DNA of 64,000 nt from Streptomyces atroolivaceus. Lineage in GTDB: Bacteria > Actinomycetota > Actinomycetes > Streptomycetales > Streptomycetaceae. Shown here piece by piece: positions 24,815-33,107 of the stretch. The DNA is taken from the NCBI RefSeq assembly GCF_000717025.1, contig NZ_JNXG01000005.1:62001-126000 (forward strand), in the 5' to 3' direction. A program made the position numbers and the translations under genes. The notes below the pieces were generated by a model that saw only the letters and a list, made by a program, of their open reading frames with translations, ran no database searches and was not told the origin of the DNA. Position 1 is the stretch's first letter, and every line of letters starts with the position of its first letter.

Positions 24815-27800
24815 GTACGTCCCACTCGCAGGAGACACGGCCGGACCAGTCCGCCAAGCGCCGCAAGCGCAAGGAACGCGCCGCGTCCCGTGCGCCCGAG
24901 CCGAAGAACATCGTCAGCGGTGCCGGCCAGCCGCTCGACCTGAGCGTACGGCGGGAGCTGGAGGAACAGCTCGGGCACGACTTCAGCCGGGTACGGCTGC
25001 ACACCGGCCCGGACGCGGGCGCGCTCACCGGGATGCTCGGCGCGGACGCGGTCGCCGTCGGACAGGACATCTTCTTCCGGGAAGGCACGTACCGCCCCGG
25101 CACGCAGGACGGTCAGCGTCTGCTGGCCCACGAACTGCTGCACACGGTGCAGAACCCGCACGGTCTGGGCGCACTGCGGGCCGGGCGCGAGCTGGGCGAG
25201 GTGAGCCTGCCGCAGCAGGCGGTGGAGCGTGAGGCGGAATCGGCGGCGCAGGAGTCCGTACGGGACGGGGAGCCCTCGGAGCGGATCGAGGGGGGCCGGG
25301 CGACGCCCGGCTGGCTGCGCTACGCGACCGTGGACGCGGACCGGAACCGGCTGGAGCAGCTGGACCCGGCGACACTGGTCGACCGGCTCGCGAACGGTCT
25401 GCTGCGCTCGCTGCGCGGCGATCCCGCCGACCTGTCCGGGCGGGTGCGTTGGGAACTCGCCCGCCTGGCACCGCAGTTGCAGGATTCCGTACTCGACCGG
25501 CTGGAGAACCGGCTGCTCACGTCCGAGTACGACCTGCTGCTCGATCTCGCCGAGGAGGCGGAGACCGGACCGGCAGGCCTCACATCGGCCGGGGTACCCG
25601 CCCCGGAGATCGACCTCTTCGAGGCACTGGGCGTGGAGCGTACCCGGTGGAAGCGGGAGCAGGGGGCGGAGACCGCATCCGCAGGCCGACGCGACGACGA
25701 CGCCCGCGAGGAGCGGCGGGACGCCAGGGACCGCGACGCGCAGCAGGGCCGCGACCGCAGCAGAGCGCGTTCGGACGCCGCGGCCGAGGACCAGGAAGCG
25801 GCTCGGCGCAAGGAGCAGGAGGACGAGCGCGCGCACTCGCGCGAACAGGCGGAACAGGAACAGCAGCAGGAGGAGGAGAAGCGGTCCGCGGACCGGCAGC
25901 GCACCGACGAGGCCGCCGACGAGCGGGCACAGGGGCAGCAGGCGGGCGCCGAGGAGGCGAAGGAGGAACGCAAGGCCCAACGGGACCGCGAGGAGCAGGA
26001 CCCGGAGCAGGCGAACGCTCCCGGCGCCGACAAGCGCACACGCAAGGACGGCGCGAAGAAGCCGGCGGACGGTTCGAAGCAGGAGAACCTCGACCCGAAG
26101 GCGAAGGCACAGCCCGGTCCCGTCCGTCCCGAGAAGGTCGATGAACGCGGTGACCTGCCGGACAGCGCCCTGTCCGAGCACGGCCTCCACGAGAAGGACG
26201 AGGACGAGGGCGAGCCCCGCGAGGAGGAGAAGCCACTCGGACTGGAGGCGGGCGCGGAGAACGAGATCGGCGGCGACGAGGACCTCGATGACCGCACGGG
26301 AGGTGCCGCCCGGACCGAGGAGGCATTGAAGCCGGAGGACCACCTGCCCGAGGCCGACCTCGACCTGTCCGCCGTACCGACGGCGGACGAGATGACGCCG
26401 GGAGAGGCCGAACCGGGCCTGCCCACCTTCCCGGCGCCGCCGCCGACCAAGGCCGAACGGGTCCAGCAGGAGCGCGAGAAGGAGCAGCAGGAGGAGGACG
26501 AGGACTCCGCGGCTCCCGACACGAAGGCGCCGGGTCAGGACGTCGGGCCCGTGGAGGGCGAGGCGCCTCAGCCGGAGGGCGGCCCCGCGGCCGAGGGGCA
26601 GGACCGCGCGGCGAAGGACCTGCAGCCGGAGAAGGCAACAGACCAGGAGGTCGGCCCCGACCCCGGGACCACCGACAGGGAGCCTGAGCAACCGGAGGCC
26701 GAGAAGGCCGGTCCGGCCGATGAGCAGGAGCGTGAGGCGGTCCCTTCCGAAGACGCGCGGGAGCGGAACGCCGACGATGCGGGGGACGAACAGCGTCAGC
26801 TGAGTGAACGAGGACGGCAGGAAGTCCAGCGGGGCACCACGGGTGACGGATCGGCCACCGCGGCGGCGGACGCGGCTCCCGTGGCCTTCTCCGGCCCGGC
26901 CGCAGCGCGGCCCGCGGGTGCCCAGCCCCAGGAGACGGCCGTCGAGGACCGCAACCCCTCACCTGCCGCGCGTCGTGACGCCGAGCCGCCCAGGTCGGAG
27001 CGCGAGGCCGCCGGTCCGAGGAGCCGCGTGCCCAGGGAGTCCGGTCCCGGAGTGTCACCACGCGGCGCGGTGGGCGCCTCCGAGCCCGTGGGCCCGACCG
27101 TCGCAGCCGGCCCCGGTGCCGCGCCGTCCGCCGCCCAGGCGGCCGTGAGCCCGGCGGCCGAACAGGCGGGCGGTCCCGGCGCGGGCCCCGCGGCGGAGGC
27201 ATCGCTGGAGAAGGACGGCGGCGGCTGCGCCCCGCCGGAGCCCGCGGCGGAGAAGGACGAGGCGGGCGGCAGCTGCGGCGGGGGCGGAGGCACGGCGCTC
27301 GAGGAGAAGAAGGACGAGGAGCCTCCGGACGTCTCCGGCCAGGACCCCAAGGCCGCGATCGGCACGGTGAGCAAGCTGGCACCGGACCAGGCCGCCGCCG
27401 CGATGCCGGGAGTGGACGCCGCGGCCGACAGGAAGGTCGGCGAGGAGCAGCAGCGGCTCGACGCCGCCCCGCCGGAGCGGGAACGCCCTTCAGGTGCGCC
27501 GCGTACGCAGTCGGGGGCGCCCGAGGCCGCGCCGCCTGCCGCACAGGTGACCGGCAAGGTGGAGAAGCTCGGACCGAAGGACCAGGGCGACGAGCAGCAG
27601 GCCAAGGGCAGCGAGAAGGCCGCCGGGGCCAAGCCCACGGACAGTGCTCCGCCGCCGCCCATGCCCGTGGCCGCCGAGCTGAGCGCCGACGAGGCGAAGA
27701 ACGTGGAGGCCGCGGCCGACGCGGTTCCGACCGTCGACCCCGAACTGCGCAACAAGACGGTCGGTCCCGCGCCGAAGATCCGGCTCGAGGGGGCGAGCGA

Positions 27801-30800
27801 CCCCGGGCGGACGGACGACCAGGCCAAGGCGCTCAAGAACAAGCAGTCCGACATCCAGAGCACGGGGCGCGAGGACGCCGCCAAGCCGATGGGCGAGGAC
27901 CAGATCTTCCCGGACGCGCCGCAGGAGCAACTCGTCGGCAAGGCGACCGGCCGTGCGGGCGCCAGGCGCGGCGCCGGCGCAGCCAAGGGCGCGCGGGCCG
28001 GACCGGGTGTGGGCGCGGTCGCCAGGCAGGAGCGTGGCGGAGAGATCCAGGGGGCGGCAGGACAGGCACAGGGTGATCTGGTCACCGAGGAGAAGAAGCA
28101 CAAGGAGGGCGAGCAGCAGTCCAAGCGGGAGAAGCAGACCGAGATCGACCGTGAGGTCACGCAGAACGCGGAGAAGCAGACCGCGGAACGCGGCCGGGCA
28201 GCCGAGGAAGCGCAGCGCGAGCGCGAGGCCTGGCGCACCGAGCAGGACCAGAAGGTCGAAGAGGCGGACAGGAACTCCGAGAAGGAGCACACCGCCAAGA
28301 ACAAGGAGATCGTCAAGGCCCGCGACGACAAGGACAAGGAGGTCGGCGAGAGGAAGGACAAGGACAACCAGCAGATCGACACGGAGCGCGAGAACGCGGA
28401 GAAGGAGGCGGAGAAGAAGAAGGAGGAGAAGAAGCCCTCCGGAGGGTTCTTCGGCTGGATCGCCGACAAGGTGAAGGGCTTCTTCACCGCGCTCCTGGAG
28501 GCCGTGACGGCGGTGTTCGACGCCGCACGCAAGGCCGTGAACAGCATCATCGACACGTTCAAGGACTGGGCGAACAAGGCGATCGACTTCGTGCGCGACC
28601 TCGCGATCGCGGCGATCGATGTGCTCGCGGACGCGCTGATCGCGATCGGGGACGTGCTGCTGGCGGCGTTCCCCGAGCTACGGGACAGGTTCCGCAGGGC
28701 GATCGAAGGTCTGAGGGACAAGGCGATCGCGGCGGTCAACACCTTGGCGGACGGCCTGAAGAAGGCCGTGAACGCTCTGCTGGACGCCCTGGCGGCGGGC
28801 CTGAACGCGCTGCTCGACGTCCTCGAGGCGGGGATCAAAGCCGTCATCAAGGCCTACCAGGCGGTCATCCTGGGCGCGATCAAGTTCGCCCAGGCGGCGA
28901 TCGAGGCGCTGGGCAAGTTCGCCGCGCTGGTCGCGGACATCGCACCGGACCCGGGCGGCTGGATCGGCAAGGCCGGCAGCTCGGCGAAGTCCGGCGTTCA
29001 GGACCATCTGTGGGGCGCGATCAAGACGGGCGTCAAGCGGTGGTTCGACACCAAGGTCGAGGGCATCCTCGGGCTCGGCAAGGCCGTGATCGACGTCCTG
29101 GTGAAGGGCTGCGTCTCGATCAAGCAGATCGGGAAGATGGCATGGGACGCGATCATCGCCTCACTGCCGATGATGATCGCCTCGATCGTGATCGAGAAGG
29201 TCGTCTCGATGATCGTCCCCGCGGCGGGCGCGATCCTCACGATCGTGCAGGGGCTGATGGCTGCTTGGCAGAGCATCAGCTCGATCCTCTCCGCGTTCAG
29301 CAGATTCTGGGGGTACTTGAGGGCGGTGAAGGCCGGCCCTGCCGCCTGTCTCTTCGCGGAGGCGGTGGCCGCCGGCATCGTGGCGCTGCTGGACTTCATC
29401 GCGAACTTCCTGATGATCCGTCTGGCGGGTGCGACGAAGGGAGTGGGCAAGCGGCTCCAGACGATGGCCCAGAAGATCATGAAGGGCCTGAAGAGGACGG
29501 GTAAGGGCGCGAAGAAAGCCGCCGGCTCGGCCGTCAACAAGGCGCGGGACGCGATGCGGAACGCGAAGACGGCGATGACGAAGCCGCCGGTGGCGCCGAA
29601 GCCGAAGGGCAAGCCGTCGCCGAACCCGAAGGCACCGGTGAAGCCGAAGGACACGGCGACACCGAAGGGGCCGGCGAAGCCGGGGCCTTCGCCGTCCGTG
29701 ACGAAGCCGAAGGACACCAGGCCGGGGCCGACGAAGGACAGGTCCCCCGAGAGTTCCCCGCGGACTCCCACGAAGAAGAAGGAGATCGAGGGCCCCAAGC
29801 CGACCAGGCCGAAGAAACCGAAGTCGCCTTCGGGCAGGGCCCTGGACAAGGCCAGATCAGCGGTGAAGTCGGCGCTGAAGAAGGTCCGCAACGCTGGAAA
29901 GACGCTGGGTAAGAAGCTCAGGAAGAGCAAGCCGGGCAAGGCGCTGAAGAGCAGCGCGTCGAAGCTGCGGAACGCGTTCACGAAGAGGCGCGACCGGTTG
30001 CGCGACAACAAGAAGATCCAGCAGGACCGCAGGAAGCAGAACCAGGACGACCGGAAGAAGAAGGAGGACTCGAAGGAGTCCAAGGAGGCCCGGCTCCGCA
30101 GGATCGTCGCAAGGATCAGGCCCCAGCTGAAAAGGCTGCTCGACAAGGGCGTCAGGCGCCCGGTGCTCAACGCGGCACTCAGCGGAATGCGTCTGTGGCA
30201 CAGGCTGACACGCTTGTCCGTACAGGGCGGCGAACGCTTCGACATCGAGGCCGTGCTCAACCCGGGACAGTCGGTCGTGGCCGGCGTCAAGCTCGACCGG
30301 GACGAACTCCTCCGGTTCATCCGTGAGGTCGCGGACGACGTGCAGAACTCTCCGCGCACCCGCGCGGGCGCGCAGGGCCTCGGCTACTCGGTGGACGGAA
30401 AGCAATTGGCTCTCGGTGAGCGGGCGCAGTCCCACACGCTGGCCGCCACCTTGCGCGAGAACCAGATGAGCAACGGAAGCTACCGCAGAGTCGGGACCTC
30501 CGGCGGGGGTGCTGCCGGCCTCAGACAAGGCGTGGACTCCCCCCGCAATCAGGTCGTCTCGCAGATCGGTGCGACGGACGAGGACAGGCTCAATCACGAT
30601 TACGCCAAGATGTTCGCGGGAGTGTCGCCGGACATTCAGCGGGAGCTTGCCCGGGGAATGCTCAGCGATCTGGGTGGGCGAACGGAATCGAACTCGCAGA
30701 CGTCACAGAGTCAGCGTGTTTTCCTGCACACACTCGGCGCGGTGGAAGAGAACAGGTCGAGCAGTGACCTCGTGTACCGGGCAATGGCCTACAGCCTGGG

Positions 30801-31401
30801 CGCACGAGACCCCGAGGCGATCGCCACGGCCCAGCGGCGGCGAGGTATGGCTGGTCTCCAGCGCGTCATGATGAAACTCCCCCTGGCTCCCAAAGGTGCA
30901 CAGAGCAGGGCCCGTCAGCTCAACTTCCGATACGCCTTCGAGGAAATGATGGGCAACTCGCAAGGCGTGGACTCGCAAGTCGTTGCTCGCAGAATGGCGG
31001 CGTTGGGAAGGCGGGAGGGCCTCACGCCCGGCGACCTGGAGAAACTTACGGGGATGCATTACGAGAAGCACCTCAAGTCACAGGGTGTCACCCCCGCAAT
31101 GCGGAAGCAGGCGCGCGCGACGATGAACGACAAGGACCTGCCGGAGTCGGAAAGGGAAGCAGCCCGCGATCAGATGCGCAAATGGAACAGTGCCTATGCG
31201 CAGGATGCCTGGGCGCAAGCGGCTGACCGTGGGGAGGTGGCCGATACGGCGGACGCAAAGACCATGGCGCGACGGGAGGTCAGATTTCTGCAGGGCTGGG
31301 CCGCTTCTCTGGAACTGGACTTCTCCGGCGAAGGCGATCCCAAGAAGGCGCTGTTCGCCAGAATTCGGAGCGAGATCGAGCGCATTTATGATGCGTCGTA
31401 G
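24811..31401 (+). CDS. Giant DUF4157 eCIS-core protein with C-terminal effector-like tip
   Basis: A 2196-residue protein, the largest in the locus. Residues 41-112 are the DUF4157 eCIS-core domain ending in HELLH at 107-111, a metalloprotease-like signature. Residues 285-685 are Glu/Lys/Arg/Gln-rich coiled coil; 690-840 are Pro/Ala/Gly-rich with C806 and C822 in glycine stretches; 1075-1210 are charged again. Residues 1211 to about 1560 form a run of amphipathic and hydrophobic helices starting FFGWIADKVKGFF. About 1550-1765 is Lys/Pro-rich. The last 430 residues are compact, lower in GC, and match no family I know. The following HEAT-like gene suggests the tip is a toxin with immunity. It may also act as tape measure, since no other candidate exists. 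Confidence 0.85.
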   Translation: MSTSHSQETRPDQSAKRRKRKERAASRAPEPKNIVSGAGQPLDLSVRRELEEQLGHDFSRVRLHTGPDAGALTGMLGADAVAVGQDIFFREGTYRPGTQDGQRLLAHELLHTVQNPHGLGALRAGRELGEVSLPQQAVEREAESAAQESVRDGEPSERIEGGRATPGWLRYATVDADRNRLEQLDPATLVDRLANGLLRSLRGDPADLSGRVRWELARLAPQLQDSVLDRLENRLLTSEYDLLLDLAEEAETGPAGLTSAGVPAPEIDLFEALGVERTRWKREQGAETASAGRRDDDAREERRDARDRDAQQGRDRSRARSDAAAEDQEAARRKEQEDERAHSREQAEQEQQQEEEKRSADRQRTDEAADERAQGQQAGAEEAKEERKAQRDREEQDPEQANAPGADKRTRKDGAKKPADGSKQENLDPKAKAQPGPVRPEKVDERGDLPDSALSEHGLHEKDEDEGEPREEEKPLGLEAGAENEIGGDEDLDDRTGGAARTEEALKPEDHLPEADLDLSAVPTADEMTPGEAEPGLPTFPAPPPTKAERVQQEREKEQQEEDEDSAAPDTKAPGQDVGPVEGEAPQPEGGPAAEGQDRAAKDLQPEKATDQEVGPDPGTTDREPEQPEAEKAGPADEQEREAVPSEDARERNADDAGDEQRQLSERGRQEVQRGTTGDGSATAAADAAPVAFSGPAAARPAGAQPQETAVEDRNPSPAARRDAEPPRSEREAAGPRSRVPRESGPGVSPRGAVGASEPVGPTVAAGPGAAPSAAQAAVSPAAEQAGGPGAGPAAEASLEKDGGGCAPPEPAAEKDEAGGSCGGGGGTALEEKKDEEPPDVSGQDPKAAIGTVSKLAPDQAAAAMPGVDAAADRKVGEEQQRLDAAPPERERPSGAPRTQSGAPEAAPPAAQVTGKVEKLGPKDQGDEQQAKGSEKAAGAKPTDSAPPPPMPVAAELSADEAKNVEAAADAVPTVDPELRNKTVGPAPKIRLEGASDPGRTDDQAKALKNKQSDIQSTGREDAAKPMGEDQIFPDAPQEQLVGKATGRAGARRGAGAAKGARAGPGVGAVARQERGGEIQGAAGQAQGDLVTEEKKHKEGEQQSKREKQTEIDREVTQNAEKQTAERGRAAEEAQREREAWRTEQDQKVEEADRNSEKEHTAKNKEIVKARDDKDKEVGERKDKDNQQIDTERENAEKEAEKKKEEKKPSGGFFGWIADKVKGFFTALLEAVTAVFDAARKAVNSIIDTFKDWANKAIDFVRDLAIAAIDVLADALIAIGDVLLAAFPELRDRFRRAIEGLRDKAIAAVNTLADGLKKAVNALLDALAAGLNALLDVLEAGIKAVIKAYQAVILGAIKFAQAAIEALGKFAALVADIAPDPGGWIGKAGSSAKSGVQDHLWGAIKTGVKRWFDTKVEGILGLGKAVIDVLVKGCVSIKQIGKMAWDAIIASLPMMIASIVIEKVVSMIVPAAGAILTIVQGLMAAWQSISSILSAFSRFWGYLRAVKAGPAACLFAEAVAAGIVALLDFIANFLMIRLAGATKGVGKRLQTMAQKIMKGLKRTGKGAKKAAGSAVNKARDAMRNAKTAMTKPPVAPKPKGKPSPNPKAPVKPKDTATPKGPAKPGPSPSVTKPKDTRPGPTKDRSPESSPRTPTKKKEIEGPKPTRPKKPKSPSGRALDKARSAVKSALKKVRNAGKTLGKKLRKSKPGKALKSSASKLRNAFTKRRDRLRDNKKIQQDRRKQNQDDRKKKEDSKESKEARLRRIVARIRPQLKRLLDKGVRRPVLNAALSGMRLWHRLTRLSVQGGERFDIEAVLNPGQSVVAGVKLDRDELLRFIREVADDVQNSPRTRAGAQGLGYSVDGKQLALGERAQSHTLAATLRENQMSNGSYRRVGTSGGGAAGLRQGVDSPRNQVVSQIGATDEDRLNHDYAKMFAGVSPDIQRELARGMLSDLGGRTESNSQTSQSQRVFLHTLGAVEENRSSSDLVYRAMAYSLGARDPEAIATAQRRRGMAGLQRVMMKLPLAPKGAQSRARQLNFRYAFEEMMGNSQGVDSQVVARRMAALGRREGLTPGDLEKLTGMHYEKHLKSQGVTPAMRKQARATMNDKDLPESEREAARDQMRKWNSAYAQDAWAQAADRGEVADTADAKTMARREVRFLQGWAASLELDFSGEGDPKKALFARIRSEIERIYDAS

Positions 31402-31445
31402 GGTGCGCGGCGAAACCTCCGACTCGTACAGGAAGGATGCGTCAA

Positions 31446-32045
31446 ATGTCAGTAGGCCGGTTTTCGAGCCGAAATCTCGTTGTCAAGGAGGATGCTGAAC
31501 CCGAAGAGGTCCGGGCATTCGCCGACCGCAATGGCTGGGACTTCGTCGGCCAGGTGGAAAGGGATCCTGAAAAGGGAACCTTCTACGAAGTTGCATGGGA
31601 TGCCGGTGATGGAGGTTCGATTCACTACGTCGTGGATGAATTCGCGGACGTCGTCTACCTGGTGGTGCGAAACAGCGACCGGATCGCCGCCGAGGAGAGG
31701 GCCGACCGCATCGCCGACCAGCTTCCCGTCTGGCGACTCGACGACATGCTGGAGGAATTCGATGCCAGTGTCTATCCGGCGGGGTGGGCCAAGGCTCTGA
31801 TGCGTCTGGGAGTCGGTTCCCCACTGGTCGAGAACGCCGACGTCGTCACCCGCGTGCGGGAGTCGGTCCAGCACAAGGACGCACGAGTCCGCAGGGCAGC
31901 GCTGTGGGCGATGGTGTATGCCGAATGGCCCGTCTACCGAACCCTCCTGGCACAGATGGCGGAATCGGACGAGGACCCGCGGATCGCCGCGGAGGCAGCA
32001 CAGGCCGTCACGCGATTCGATGCAGCGGAAGGAACCGGACGATGA
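31446..32045 (+). CDS. HEAT-like putative immunity protein
   Basis: A 199-residue acidic protein. I use ATG 31446 because AGGAAGG lies eight bases before it, whereas the ATG at 31437 is right against that site. The N-terminal half has alternating strands (FYEVAWDAGD, SIHYVVDEFADVVYLVVR). The C-terminal half has HEAT-type helices: VVTRVRESVQHKDARVRRAAL, then LLAQMAESDEDPRIAAEAAQAV. It sits directly after the DUF4157 protein, shares its drop in GC (30 of 60 bases in 31441-31500), and its stop overlaps the next start as ATGA. Acidic HEAT proteins often neutralise polymorphic toxins. The immunity role is inferred from context. Confidence 0.65.
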   Translation: MSVGRFSSRNLVVKEDAEPEEVRAFADRNGWDFVGQVERDPEKGTFYEVAWDAGDGGSIHYVVDEFADVVYLVVRNSDRIAAEERADRIADQLPVWRLDDMLEEFDASVYPAGWAKALMRLGVGSPLVENADVVTRVRESVQHKDARVRRAALWAMVYAEWPVYRTLLAQMAESDEDPRIAAEAAQAVTRFDAAEGTGR

Positions 32046-32728
32046 CCCGCTACGCAGACATCCCCAAGCCCATCCGCTCCGGCATAGTCGTCGTCGACCC
32101 CGAACGCGGCACTCCCCAGCGCATCATCGTCCTCCAGTTCAACCCCGACACCCTGGAGCGCAGTCTCGCGCCCCAGTCCGCCGGCGGGAGCGGTGACTCC
32201 GGGGGAGGCGGCAGCGGGGGCGGGGACCGTAACGAGGCCCTCCGTCTCAAGGGGCCCGCCGAGGAGACGTGGAAGTTCACCGCAGAGATCGATGCCACCG
32301 ACCAGTTCGAGGTCGCCGCCCCCGACGGGATCCACCCCGAGCTGGCCACCCTGGAGATGCTCGTCCACCCGACCACCGCCCAGCTGCGCGAGGCCGGTCG
32401 TCTCTCCCGGAAGGGGGCCATCGAGATCAGCCCGATCGAGATGCCGCTGACCCTCTTCACCTGGGGCAGCAAGCGCGTCATGCCCGTGCGGCTCACCGAA
32501 CTGTCCATCAACGAGTCCGCGTTCGACGTGAACCTCAATCCGATCAGGGCGAGCCTCGGCATCGGCATGAAGGTGCTCAGCGTCAGCGACCTGCCCGCCG
32601 GGCACCGCGGGGCCGATCTGTACATGGCGCATCTCGCGCAGAAGGAGCAGCTCGCCAGGGCCGCGCGCGGCGGCGGGCTCGGCTCGCTGGGGCCGGCCGG
32701 GGGCCACACCGTCATGGGGAGGGGCTGA
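32042..32728 (+). CDS. CIS tube-type hub protein (Afp7-like)
   Basis: A 228-residue protein whose ATG overlaps the preceding stop by four bases. RIIVLQFNPDTLERSL near residue 30 is the hallmark of the contractile-injection tube/hub family that adapts the tube to the spike. A Gly/Ser-rich insertion around residues 45-62 is followed by WKFTAEIDATDQFE, PTTAQLREAGRL, MPLTLFTWGSKRVMPVRLTELSI and LNPIRASLGIGMKV. It should form the ring joining tube and hub inside the baseplate. It does not itself carry a LysM domain. That is supplied by the next gene. Confidence 0.85.
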   Translation: MTRYADIPKPIRSGIVVVDPERGTPQRIIVLQFNPDTLERSLAPQSAGGSGDSGGGGSGGGDRNEALRLKGPAEETWKFTAEIDATDQFEVAAPDGIHPELATLEMLVHPTTAQLREAGRLSRKGAIEISPIEMPLTLFTWGSKRVMPVRLTELSINESAFDVNLNPIRASLGIGMKVLSVSDLPAGHRGADLYMAHLAQKEQLARAARGGGLGSLGPAGGHTVMGRG

Positions 32729-32732
32729 GGAC

Positions 32733-33107
32733 ATGGCCGGGATCGAACCGTACGAGAACGCCCTGGACGCCGTAGCCGGCGCCCACCCCTACCCCCGCTC
32801 CAGCCGGTACCACGATGCCGGGATCGGCGTGCACCGGCTGGCCGACGGGACCGAAGTCCGTTACACGAAACGGCGGTTGCTACCACCGTTGAGCGAAACG
32901 GAACAGGAGGGCGCCCCGCACACCGTCAGCAGCGGAGAGCGGCCGGACCTGCTCGCGCAGCGGTACTTCGGCGACCCGGGGCAGTGGTGGCAGATCGCCG
33001 ACGCCAATCCGGTGCTGGACCCGCACGAGCTGACCGAGGAGGCGGGCCGCACCATCGCCGTCCCGCACGCCGGGGGCTTCCCGGGGACGGGAGGACGGTA
33101 TGTCTGA
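32733..33107 (+). CDS. LysM-domain baseplate protein
   Basis: A 124-residue protein four bases after the preceding stop. The C-terminal half has the LysM pattern: HTVSSGERPDLLAQRYFGDP, QWWQIADANPVLDPHEL, then a short hydrophobic IAVPHA end. In T4 gp53 and Afp7 this domain sits at the junction of hub and wedge. The first 60 residues are unstructured, with a YEN/YPRSSRY motif. Its stop overlaps the gpD-like start by eight bases, so hub parts are translated together. Confidence 0.8.
   Translation: MAGIEPYENALDAVAGAHPYPRSSRYHDAGIGVHRLADGTEVRYTKRRLLPPLSETEQEGAPHTVSSGERPDLLAQRYFGDPGQWWQIADANPVLDPHELTEEAGRTIAVPHAGGFPGTGGRYV

Noticed and set aside
22188..25103. 971-codon minus-strand ORF through the ATPase gene
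   Set aside because: It lies opposite the clear AAA+ gene; codon bias belongs to the plus strand.
26796..28850. 684-codon Ser/Ala-rich minus-strand ORF inside the DUF4157 gene
   Set aside because: Mirror of the Glu/Lys/Ala-rich codons; no ribosome site and no known domain.
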